In this document: piece by piece, positions 29,506-37,091 of the stretch
How the letters are laid out: every line of letters starts with the position of its first letter
Position numbering within the stretch: the stretch's first letter is position 1
Assembly (NCBI RefSeq): GCF_003952385.1
Contig: NZ_CP034444.1
Span: forward strand, 4,278,001 to 4,342,000
Length of the DNA: 64,000 nucleotides
Direction: 5' to 3'
From: Mesorhizobium sp. M1D.F.Ca.ET.043.01.1.1
GTDB lineage: Bacteria > Pseudomonadota > Alphaproteobacteria > Rhizobiales > Rhizobiaceae
Notes under the pieces: model-generated
Databases searched by the model: none
Told to the model about the DNA's origin: nothing
The model's input: the letters and a program-made list of their open reading frames with translations, nothing else
Translations under genes and position numbers: made by a program

Positions 29506-30099
29506 ATGGCCGCAAAAGACGACCCAATCGTCATCAAGAAATATGCCAACCGCCGGCTCTACAACACCGGCACCAGCACCTATGTGACGCTCGAGGATCT
29601 GGCCGACATGGTCAAGAAGGGCGAGGAGTTCACGGTGCAGGACGCCAAGACCGGCGACGACATCACGCATCCGGTGCTGACCCAGATCATCTTCGAGCTG
29701 GAAAACAAGGACGGGCAGAACATGCTGCCGATCCCGTTCCTGCGCCAGCTGATCTCCTTCTACGGCGACCAGATGCAGATGATCGTGCCGAGCTTCCTCG
29801 AACAGTCGATGATCGCCTTCTCCAAGGAGCAGGAACGGTTCCGCGAGCAACTGAAGGGCGCGTTCGGCAAGACGCCGATCGACATGATGAAGACGCCGAT
29901 GAAGGCGCTGGAGGAGCAGACGCGGCGGAACGTGGAGATGTTCCAGAACGCCATGCGCATGTTCACGCCGTTCCCATCGGCAGGGACCAATGCGTCTGCC
30001 TCGGCCGAGCCGCCGAAGAAGGAAGAGAAATCCGACGATCTGCAGGAACTGAAGGCGCAGATCGCCGCGATGCAGCGCAAGCTGGATACGATGTCCTGA
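29506..30099 (+). CDS. phaR: Polyhydroxyalkanoate synthesis repressor PhaR
   Basis: Represses phasin and its own gene, and responds to PHB granules. The 197-residue protein has the N-terminal PHB/PHA accumulation DNA-binding domain (IKKYANRRLYNTGTSTYVTL) and the PHB accumulation regulatory domain after about 70, then a Lys/Glu-rich C-terminal coiled segment (KKEEKSDDLQELKAQIA). The ATG at 29506 has GGGGAGGA upstream; the frame to 29446 is not preferred. Divergent from phbAB. Confidence 0.95.
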   Translation: MAAKDDPIVIKKYANRRLYNTGTSTYVTLEDLADMVKKGEEFTVQDAKTGDDITHPVLTQIIFELENKDGQNMLPIPFLRQLISFYGDQMQMIVPSFLEQSMIAFSKEQERFREQLKGAFGKTPIDMMKTPMKALEEQTRRNVEMFQNAMRMFTPFPSAGTNASASAEPPKKEEKSDDLQELKAQIAAMQRKLDTMS

Positions 30100-30105
30100 C
30101 GGGTG

Positions 30106-30236
30106 TGCCGATATTCAGGTGAGGCCGGCCTGCGAACGACGGCTTCCTGCGCTTCCGGTGCTCACGTACTTCAAGTACGCTCCGCTCCGGTTCTCGGAAG
30201 CCATCGTTCTCGACTCGGCGTGACCTGAATCTCAGC
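30106..30236. repeat. Palindromic intergenic repeat, long copy
   Basis: Starts GCCGATATTCAGGTGAGGCC and ends with the inverse TGACCTGAATCTCAG, with a middle hairpin CACGTACTTCAAGTACGCTCC. The first about 45 bases recur at 47320-47366. It fills the gap between the convergent phaR and HTH-citrate synthase genes, ending about 5 bases from the latter's stop. It resembles repeats widespread in Mesorhizobium intergenic regions, by recall. Confidence 0.75.
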
Positions 30237-30241
30237 GCACC

Positions 30242-31405
30242 CTACGGCGTTCCATCGCTCACCGCTCTCTCGGCCAGCCCGTCATAGCGGGCGCGGGGCC
30301 TGATCGGCCTGTTGCTCGTCACCTGCTCGAGCGCGTGCGCCGTCCAGCCGACGCTGCGGCCGAGCGCGAACAGGCGGAAGGGCGCGTCGGCGGGCAGATG
30401 CAGGCTCCGCGTCAGTGCTGCAAGAGCGAAATCGACATTCGGATGCAGGCCGGTAGCGGCAAGGACGCTGCCGCGCAGACGCAACAGGGCGTCATCGACC
30501 CGGACATGCGGTAGCAAGACCTCAGCGCGCGGATCGCCTTCGGGGTAAAGCTGGTGACCGAAGCCAGGCAATGGCCGGTCATGGGCGAGCCAGCGGGCGA
30601 CCGCCTCGTCCGAGCCCAGCCGCTCGGCGTCCTCGGCAAGCGCGATCGCCGCGGCGCCGGCACCGCCATGGCGCGGTCCGGCAAGGGTGGCGAGGCCGGC
30701 AAGCAGGCAGGCCGCGATCGGCGCGCCGGTCGAGGCCGCGACGCGCGCGGCGAATGTCGAAGCGTTGAGCTCATGATCGGCAAGCAGCACCAAAGCCCTG
30801 CGGATGAGATCGGCGCCGGCGGCGTCGACCGACCAGCCGCGCGCCAGCCGTTCATGCACCGGCTCCGCCCCAGGGCTTGCGCCGAGGGATGTCGCGAGCA
30901 CGCTAGTGGCGTTGGCGCCGTCCTGCTGCAGCATGGCCGGCCGGCGGCCGAGCGAAGGCCGACCCGCGGCCGCAAGCGCCGATAGTCTTGCAAAGGCCGT
31001 TTGCGTGCCGCTCTCCCGAACGGCCGAAGGGGTCAGCGACGCGAAAGACACCAGGGCGCCCGAAGCCCAAAGCAGGCCCGCCGTCTCCTCCAGCGTCGCC
31101 GTCGCCGCAAACGTCGCGGCGTCCTTGCCGCGATAGACGAGGCGGCCGTGCAGCACGGTCGAGATGGCGGTGGTGATTGCCGGCTCGCCCCAGGCGATGG
31201 CGCTTTCGGCGATCGCCTGCGGGCTGCGTCCGCGCGCTCGGCGGGTGGCGAGCGCGGCAATGTCGTCGGCGCGATACTGGCTGCGGCGCGGGTCGACCCC
31301 GTCCGGCCGCATGCCGATGCGGCCGCGGCTGACATAGGCATAGAGCGTCTGCGGCCGGACATTGAGCAGCGCCAGCGCTTCCTCCCGCGTCAGCCATTCC
31401 GACAT
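30242..31405 (-). CDS. Citrate-synthase-like protein with N-terminal helix-turn-helix
   Basis: A 387-residue fusion. Residues 1-58 match an excisionase/MerR-like winged helix (LTREEALALLNVRPQTLYAY, then SQYRADDIAAL). The rest is a citrate-synthase fold with the catalytic set intact: His246 (GPRHGG), His284 (GFGHQLY), Asp325 (NVDF), and substrate arginines 293, 350 and 371. It may bind DNA and sense acetyl-CoA or oxaloacetate, or simply be an enzyme with an accessory domain. It is divergent from a second citrate-synthase-like gene across a 93-bp gap. The ATG at 31405 starts the HTH; the frame to 31588 overlaps the neighbour. Function is inference. Confidence 0.85.
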   Translation of the reverse strand: MSEWLTREEALALLNVRPQTLYAYVSRGRIGMRPDGVDPRRSQYRADDIAALATRRARGRSPQAIAESAIAWGEPAITTAISTVLHGRLVYRGKDAATFAATATLEETAGLLWASGALVSFASLTPSAVRESGTQTAFARLSALAAAGRPSLGRRPAMLQQDGANATSVLATSLGASPGAEPVHERLARGWSVDAAGADLIRRALVLLADHELNASTFAARVAASTGAPIAACLLAGLATLAGPRHGGAGAAAIALAEDAERLGSDEAVARWLAHDRPLPGFGHQLYPEGDPRAEVLLPHVRVDDALLRLRGSVLAATGLHPNVDFALAALTRSLHLPADAPFRLFALGRSVGWTAHALEQVTSNRPIRPRARYDGLAERAVSDGTP

Positions 31406-31420
31406 GCTTGCCGCCTCATA

Positions 31421-31480
31421 TTGATTCAGTTGATCAAGATTGATGCATTGATCGCGCAGCATTAATTGCAGTGCACAAAA
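31421..31480. promoter_or_regulatory. TTGAT-repeat operator candidate between divergent citrate-synthase genes
   Basis: Four TTGAT words start at 31421, 31430, 31440 and 31448, about one helical turn apart, the second inside the palindrome TTGATCAA. ATTGCAGTGCACAAAA follows at 31465-31480, which contains the inverse of the PhaR-like core. The HTH-fused protein is the obvious candidate ligand, but none of this is proved. Confidence 0.45.
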
Positions 31481-31498
31481 GGTCAAGGAGACAAGGTC

Positions 31499-32599
31499 AT
31501 GGCAAACGGGCTCGATGATGTTGTGGCGGCGGAGACGGTGCTTTCCGATGTCGACGGCGCAGGCGGACATCTCACCATCCGAGGCCACTCATTGACCGAA
31601 CTCGCCGGGCATTGGCGCTACGGTCAGGTGGTCCGCCTGCTGCTCGAGGGCTTCTTCGACGAGCTTCCCGGCGACGCCGAACTGGAGAGAGCGATCGGCA
31701 AGGCGCGCGTCGAGGTTTTCGAACGGCTGCAACCGATGCTTGGCCAAATCGCGCCGCTCGATATCTACAGCGCGATGCGCGCCGGCATCGCCCTTCTGCC
31801 GGATGGCGAGGCGCTTGCCGATGCGCTCAGGCTGGTCGCGGCGCCGGCGGTGCTGACGCCTGCCCTGCTGCGGCTCGGCCGCGGCGAGAAGCCTGTGGCG
31901 CCGGACGCTCGCGCCGATCACGCCGCCGATATGCTGAAGATGCTTGGCGGTCCGTCGTCGCCGGCGCTCTCCAAGGCGCTCGACACCTATCTGGTGGCGG
32001 TCTGCGACCACGGGCTCAACGCCTCGACCTTCGCGACGCGGGTGGTGGCGTCGACGCAGGCGGGTTTGACCTCGGCGATCCTGGCCGGGCTCGGCGCGCT
32101 CAAGGGGCCGCTGCATGGCGGCGCGCCGGGACCGGTGATCGAGATGCTCGATGCCATCGAAGCCAGCGGCGACGCCGCTGCCTGGCTGCGCGACGAGATC
32201 GCACGCGGCGAGCGCATCATGGGTTTCGGCCATCGCATCTACCGTGTGCGCGATCCGCGCGCCGACGTGCTCAAGGCGGTCGTGCGGCGGCTTGGTTCCC
32301 GCAAGGAGACCGGAAGCCGGGAGACTGGCAACCGGCTGGCCTTCGCCGAGACCGTGGAACAGACGGCGCTCGATGTGCTCAAGGTCGCCAAGCCGCAGCG
32401 CTCGATCCAGACCAACGTCGAATTCTACACGGCATTGCTGCTCGAAGCCGCCGGCTTCCCGAAAGAAGCGTTCTCCAACGTCTTTGCCGCCGGTCGCGTC
32501 GCCGGCTGGATTGCGCATGCGCGCGAGCAGCAGGCGACCGGACGGCTGATCCGGCCGCAGTCGCGCTATGTCGGACCGGTGCCCGATCTCGTCGCCTGA
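31499..32599 (+). CDS. Citrate-synthase-family protein with altered active-site residues
   Basis: A 366-residue citrate-synthase fold. His206 (GPLHGG), His245 (GFGHRIYRVRDPRA) and Arg254 and Arg333 are kept, but the position of the catalytic Asp is Glu308 (TNVEFY) and the third substrate Arg position is Gln354 (IRPQSRY). Either a subfamily with a different substrate, such as a propionyl-CoA or other acyl donor, or a low-activity form; a family-wide variant cannot be excluded without an alignment. The ATG at 31499 has AAGGAG at 31485-31490. Divergent from the HTH-fused paralogue. Confidence 0.85.
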   Translation: MANGLDDVVAAETVLSDVDGAGGHLTIRGHSLTELAGHWRYGQVVRLLLEGFFDELPGDAELERAIGKARVEVFERLQPMLGQIAPLDIYSAMRAGIALLPDGEALADALRLVAAPAVLTPALLRLGRGEKPVAPDARADHAADMLKMLGGPSSPALSKALDTYLVAVCDHGLNASTFATRVVASTQAGLTSAILAGLGALKGPLHGGAPGPVIEMLDAIEASGDAAAWLRDEIARGERIMGFGHRIYRVRDPRADVLKAVVRRLGSRKETGSRETGNRLAFAETVEQTALDVLKVAKPQRSIQTNVEFYTALLLEAAGFPKEAFSNVFAAGRVAGWIAHAREQQATGRLIRPQSRYVGPVPDLVA

Positions 32600-32713
32600 C
32601 ATTTGGCGGCCGATGCAACCTCTCCTCTCCCGGCGGGTGGAGAGGTTTTCATGACCGAAATTTCACGTGATCACGCTTGTGTGTTCGTGTTCTTGCCTTG
32701 GTCAGCCCTTATA

Positions 32714-32727
32714 TGCTGCACTGCAAC
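32714..32727. promoter_or_regulatory. PhaR-like GCACTGCA motif upstream of patatin gene
   Basis: TGCTGCACTGCAAC lies 70 bp before the start of the patatin-like gene. The core matches those near phaR and the citrate-synthase pair. PhaR binding is a guess. Confidence 0.35.
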
Positions 32728-32796
32728 ATAAGCTGACGGCGCCAGCTCCGCCTTCGTTACGCAACGGCAGGCAGGCGCATCGAGACAAGGAACGTC

Positions 32797-33927
32797 ATGG
32801 CGAAGAACGGCAAGGCGGAGCACAACAAGAAGATCAACATCGCGCTCCAGGGCGGCGGCTCGCACGGCGCCTTCTCATGGGGCGTGCTCGACCGCCTGCT
32901 CGAGGACGGCCGGCTGGAGATCGCGGCCGTGTCCGGCACCAGCGCCGGCGCCATGAACGCGGTGGCGCTGGCCGACGGCTTCGTGCGCGGCGGCGTCGAG
33001 GGCGCGCGCAAGAAGCTCGACGATTTCTGGCGCGCTGTGGCCTCGAAAGGCCGCTTCAGCCCGGTGCAGCGCATGCCGTGGGATGTCGTGTGGGGCAACT
33101 GGTCGATCGAGAACACGCCCGGCTATCTGTTCTTCGACACCATGTCGCGGGTGTTTTCACCCTATGTCGCCAATCCGCTCGGCCTCAACCCGCTGCGCGA
33201 CGTGGTCGAGAAGGAGATCAACTTCCGCAACGTGCGCGCCTGCAAGTCGATGGAGCTCTTCATCTCGGCGACCAATGTCGAGACCGGACAGTTGCGCGTC
33301 TTCTCCGACGGCGAGATCGACCTCGACACGGTGATGGCGTCGGCCTGCCTGCCGCAATTGTTCCGCGCCGTCGAGATCAAGGGCGTGCCCTATTGGGACG
33401 GCGGCTATGGCGGCAATCCGGCGCTCTATCCGTTCTTCAAGACGGCGGCGACCGAGGATGTGCTGCTGGTGCAGATCAACCCGGTGGTGCGCGAGGGCAC
33501 GCCGAAGAGCGCCAACGAGATCCAGAACCGCATCGACGAGATCACCTTCAACGCCGGGCTGCTACGTGAATTCCGCTCGATCGCCTTCGTCAAGGAACTG
33601 ATCGCGGCCGGCCGCCTGCCGCATGGCGAATACCGCGACATCCGCATGCACAGGATCGACGCCGACGAGGCGTTCAAGGACCTCTCGGCCTCGTCCAAGG
33701 TCAACGCCGAATGGGCCTTCCTCGCCTATCTCCGCGACCTCGGCCGAAATGCCGCCAGCGACTGGCTGGAAGAAAACTACGACGCCGTCGGCAGCCGGGC
33801 GACGCTCGACCTGTCGGGCGAGCTCGACGACGGCTTCAAGCCCCTGCGCGGCCCGGCGCCGGGGCGGCGGGTCAAGGAATTCCTTGCAGCGCGCATCAAG
33901 CCGGAGTCGGCGCGCCGGCGAGCGTAG
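32797..33927 (+). CDS. Patatin-like phospholipase/lipase
   Basis: A 376-residue cytosolic serine hydrolase. The oxyanion loop is GGGSHG (19-24), the nucleophile Ser49 in GTSAG and the Asp201 in DGGYGG complete the patatin Ser-Asp dyad. No signal peptide. Patatin-like enzymes act on phospholipids or, in some bacteria, on granule lipids; location near phb genes and a PhaR-like site hint at granule work, but the substrate is unknown. No ribosome site closer than GACAAGGAACGTC stands out; ACAAGGAACG is a fair site. Confidence 0.88.
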   Translation: MAKNGKAEHNKKINIALQGGGSHGAFSWGVLDRLLEDGRLEIAAVSGTSAGAMNAVALADGFVRGGVEGARKKLDDFWRAVASKGRFSPVQRMPWDVVWGNWSIENTPGYLFFDTMSRVFSPYVANPLGLNPLRDVVEKEINFRNVRACKSMELFISATNVETGQLRVFSDGEIDLDTVMASACLPQLFRAVEIKGVPYWDGGYGGNPALYPFFKTAATEDVLLVQINPVVREGTPKSANEIQNRIDEITFNAGLLREFRSIAFVKELIAAGRLPHGEYRDIRMHRIDADEAFKDLSASSKVNAEWAFLAYLRDLGRNAASDWLEENYDAVGSRATLDLSGELDDGFKPLRGPAPGRRVKEFLAARIKPESARRRA

Positions 33928-34022
33928 ATCGCCCTTGAGTTTCTCGATCACGTTTTAGGTGGCGCTGATACTTACCATGCGGAAACCGGCGACGCGCTGG
34001 ATTCACCCTCGACGGGCGAGTA

Positions 34023-34040
34023 GTTTACCTCGACGTAAAC
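34023..34040. promoter_or_regulatory. 18-bp near-perfect palindrome, possible TetR-type operator
   Basis: GTTTACCTCGACGTAAAC is symmetric at 16 of 18 positions and lies one base before the GGGAG ribosome site of the aldehyde dehydrogenase gene. A repressor here would block transcription or translation start. No TetR-type gene lies nearby. Confidence 0.5.
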
Positions 34041-34051
34041 GGGAGATGGCG

Positions 34052-35473
34052 ATGCTGCAGGCCAGGCAGAATGCCCTCGGGGTCAGGTTTGAAGCGCAGT
34101 GCAGGGCCTTCGAGAAGGAGCCCTTTCCCAGCCTCGAGGTGCGCAAGGACCGGCTGAAGCGCCTGCTGGCGCTGACCGAAAGGCATGAGGCCGAGATCTG
34201 CGCGGCGATCGACAGCGACTTTTCCGGCAGGGCTCAGCAGGAAACGCGGCTTGCGGAACTGTTCGTCGTTGGCGCCGGCATCCGGCATGCCGTTCGGCAT
34301 CTGCGCGGCTGGATGCGCGAGCGCCGCGTCGCCACCAGCCTGCCCTTCCTGCCGGGCCGCAACCGGTTGCTGCCGCAGCCGCTCGGGGTCGTCGGCATCG
34401 TGTCGCCCTGGAACTATCCATTCCAGCTCGCCATCGCGCCGGCTACCGCCGCCTTAGCCGCCGGCAATCGCGTGCTGCTCAAGCCGTCGGAGCTGACGCC
34501 GAAGTTTTCGGACCTGCTTGCCCGCCTGGTCGAAGAGCATTTCTCTCCCGACGAGATGAGCGTGGTGGTCGGCGACGCCGAGGTCGGCAAGACATTCGTG
34601 TCGATGCCATTCGATCACCTCCTGTTCACCGGCTCGACTGCCGTCGGCCGCCAGGTGGCGCTGGCCGCGGCCGCCAACCTGACGCCGGTCACGCTCGAGC
34701 TCGGCGGCAAGTCGCCGGCGATCTTCGATGCGTCCTGTGATCTGGATGCCGCCGTCGCAAGCGTCGCCTACGGCAAGCTGTTGAACGCGGGCCAGACCTG
34801 CATCGCGCCGGACTATCTGATGGTGCCGCAAGGGCAAGGCGCGGCGATCGCCGCAAAACTTGCCGCCGCGATGGCGCGGCTCTATCCCAGTCTGCGCGAC
34901 AATCCCGACTACACGGCGATCGTCAGCGAACGGCACCGCCAGCGGCTGAGCGACATGATCGCGGAGGCGCGCGAAAGCGGCGCCGATGTCACCGAGGTCA
35001 ATCCGGCAAACGAGGAGCTTGGCGTGAGCGACCGCAAGCTGGCGCCCGTCCTGGTCCGCAATGCCGGCGAGAACTTGCGGCTGATGCGCGAGGAAATCTT
35101 CGGGCCGGCGCTGCCGATCCTCGAATACGGCACGGTCGACGACGCCATCGATCACGTGAACCGCGGCGAGCGGCCGCTCGCCCTCTACTGGTTCGGCAAG
35201 GACAGCGCCAGTCGCCATAGGGTGATGCGGGAAACCGTGGCCGGCGGCGTGACGGTCAACGACTGCATGATGCATCTGGTGCAGGAGCGGCAGCCGTTTG
35301 GCGGTGTCGGCGAGAGCGGCATGGGCGCCTATCATGGCGAATGGGGCTTTCGCACCTTCAGCAAGGAAAAGCCGGTCTTCGTCCAGTCCAGGCTGAGCGC
35401 CGGCGGCCTGCTCAGACCACCCTATGGCAGGATGTTCGAGCGGCTGTTCCGGCTGCTTAACTTGATCAGCTGA
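34052..35473 (+). CDS. Aldehyde dehydrogenase (coniferyl aldehyde dehydrogenase-like)
   Basis: Oxidises an aldehyde to its acid with NAD(P). The 473-residue length and the C-terminal motif PFGGVGESGMGAYHGEWGFR match the short ALDH type that includes coniferyl aldehyde dehydrogenase. Glu216 (TLELGGKSP) and the nucleophile Cys250 (NAGQTCIAPDY) are present. The ATG at 34052 is chosen because GGGAG lies six bases upstream; the ATG at 34046 has no room for a site. An operator-like palindrome overlaps the start region. Exact aldehyde unknown. Confidence 0.9.
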   Translation: MLQARQNALGVRFEAQCRAFEKEPFPSLEVRKDRLKRLLALTERHEAEICAAIDSDFSGRAQQETRLAELFVVGAGIRHAVRHLRGWMRERRVATSLPFLPGRNRLLPQPLGVVGIVSPWNYPFQLAIAPATAALAAGNRVLLKPSELTPKFSDLLARLVEEHFSPDEMSVVVGDAEVGKTFVSMPFDHLLFTGSTAVGRQVALAAAANLTPVTLELGGKSPAIFDASCDLDAAVASVAYGKLLNAGQTCIAPDYLMVPQGQGAAIAAKLAAAMARLYPSLRDNPDYTAIVSERHRQRLSDMIAEARESGADVTEVNPANEELGVSDRKLAPVLVRNAGENLRLMREEIFGPALPILEYGTVDDAIDHVNRGERPLALYWFGKDSASRHRVMRETVAGGVTVNDCMMHLVQERQPFGGVGESGMGAYHGEWGFRTFSKEKPVFVQSRLSAGGLLRPPYGRMFERLFRLLNLIS

Positions 35474-35839
35474 CAGCATTTATTTTCGAGGTGGGCGCGT
35501 CCTCCGCATTGTCCCATGCCAATGCGCGGCGTCATTTCGCAAAAAAATTCTTCATCATACTGACGCCTGCTGCCATTCAGCGTCCGAACGCGCGAAAAAC
35601 CGCCCCGATTGAGAAAAGCCGGGCAGTGGCGCATGTAAAAAAATGAAAAAAACCGGCGCGCCAAGCGCCGCGGCGCAATAATCCATCAAAGTTTCTGACT
35701 ATATTGCACCGCAACTTTGCGGTAGAAGCGCGCTTCGCCGATCACGGCAAATTGAACATGGCTTTGCGCGCACCCATATCGGCCGCGCGCCCGGGATCGG
35801 ATACGCCGACCCCGCCAGGCCAGCAACGGAAAAACGACG
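35474..35839. other. Intergenic region before RND efflux genes
   Basis: 366 bp without a supported gene. It has two A-runs (near 35540 and 35638-35651), an inverted repeat GGCGCGCCAAGCGCC near 35656-35670, and TTGCACCGCAA at about 35704-35714, an imperfect palindrome near a possible promoter. The 80-residue minus-strand frame at 35422-35664 has no family look. Confidence 0.45.
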
Positions 35840-37012
35840 ATGCCGAAAATCAGGTTTCACAAGCTTGCAGCCATTGCCGTGCTCATCGGATTCGCTGCCT
35901 GGATGGCAACGGGCGAGTTCTCGTCCGTGGGCAGCGCCGCCGACCACCAGAAGGCAGGAGAAGCGGGCAAGGCCGCGCAATCCGGGACCGAGAAGCCGAA
36001 GACGGCGGAGGCCGAGCCGAAGGCGGCATTGCGCACCGTCGCGGTGGTGACGCCGCCGCGCAAGACCTTCGCGCGGGCGATACGGATCTCGGGCCTGACC
36101 GAGGCCGACAAGCGCGCGGTGCTCGCCACCCGCGTCGCCGGCGTCATCGACAAGCTGCCGGTCAAGCAGGGTGATCACGTCAAGACTGGCGACCTGGTGC
36201 TGATGCTCGCCGCGGAGGAGAAGATCTCCAATGTCGACAACGCCAGGCAGCTCCTCGTGCAGCGCCAGGCCGAACTCGACGCGGCGCTGCGGCTGATGAA
36301 GACCGGCAACCTGCCCAAGCTACAGCTCGACACCGCCCGCTCGAACCTGACGGCGGCGCAGTCGATGCTGGAGACGGCACAGGCCGAACTGGACCGCAAT
36401 GAAGTAAAGGCGCCGTTCGACGGCGTCATCGACCGCGTGCCGGTCGAGCTCGGCAGCTCGGTGATGCAGGGCGGCGAGGTGGCGACCATCCTCAAGCTCG
36501 ATCCGGTGATCGCGCGCGGCGAGATCAGCGAGCGCGACCTGCGCTACATCAAGATCGGCGACGAGGCCAATGTGCGCCTGGTCAACGACCAGAAGGTCAC
36601 CGGCACGGTGCGCTACATCAGCCGCGATGCCTCCTCGCAGACCCGCACCTTCCGCGTCGAGGTGGCGATCCCCAATGGCGACGGCTCCATCCCCGCCGGC
36701 ATGACGGCCGAGATCACGCTCAGCGCCGAGCCGACCGACGCGGTCATGCTGCCGCGTTCGGTGGTGACGCTCGGCGACAAGGGAGATCTCGGCATCCGCG
36801 CCGTCGGCAAGGACGACAAGGTGGCGTTCTTCCCGATCGACCTCGTCGACGACACGCCGCATGGCCTGGTGCTGGGCGGCATCCCGCAGGATGCGCGCAT
36901 CATCGTCGCCGGCCAGGAGCTGGTGAAGGAAGGCGATCTGGTGAAGCCCGTCGAGGCCGACCAGGCGACCATCAACAAGCTGATCAGCGAAGCCACGGCC
37001 GGCACGCAGTAG
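35840..37012 (+). CDS. RND efflux periplasmic adaptor
   Basis: A 390-residue membrane-fusion protein linking an inner-membrane RND pump to an outer-membrane channel. An N-terminal hydrophobic segment (10-26) anchors or exports it, then a Lys/Glu-rich linker, the lipoyl/hairpin region (VAGVIDKLPVKQGDHVKTGD; coiled-coil about 135-195), and beta-barrel and membrane-proximal domains. The ATG at 35840 follows AACGACG without a strong ribosome site. The pump follows 80 bp downstream. No outer-membrane factor or regulator lies adjacent. Confidence 0.92.
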   Translation: MPKIRFHKLAAIAVLIGFAAWMATGEFSSVGSAADHQKAGEAGKAAQSGTEKPKTAEAEPKAALRTVAVVTPPRKTFARAIRISGLTEADKRAVLATRVAGVIDKLPVKQGDHVKTGDLVLMLAAEEKISNVDNARQLLVQRQAELDAALRLMKTGNLPKLQLDTARSNLTAAQSMLETAQAELDRNEVKAPFDGVIDRVPVELGSSVMQGGEVATILKLDPVIARGEISERDLRYIKIGDEANVRLVNDQKVTGTVRYISRDASSQTRTFRVEVAIPNGDGSIPAGMTAEITLSAEPTDAVMLPRSVVTLGDKGDLGIRAVGKDDKVAFFPIDLVDDTPHGLVLGGIPQDARIIVAGQELVKEGDLVKPVEADQATINKLISEATAGTQ

Positions 37013-37091
37013 CGCGATCGTCCTGGCGCGTCGGGTCGCCCGGCGCCGCCGGCCAATGTCGCGGCTTCCAGGAAAACAGCAGGCATAAGTC

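Noticed and set aside
35422..35664. Eighty-codon minus-strand frame near the ALDH end
   Set aside because: No ribosome site, no family features, overlaps the ALDH end.
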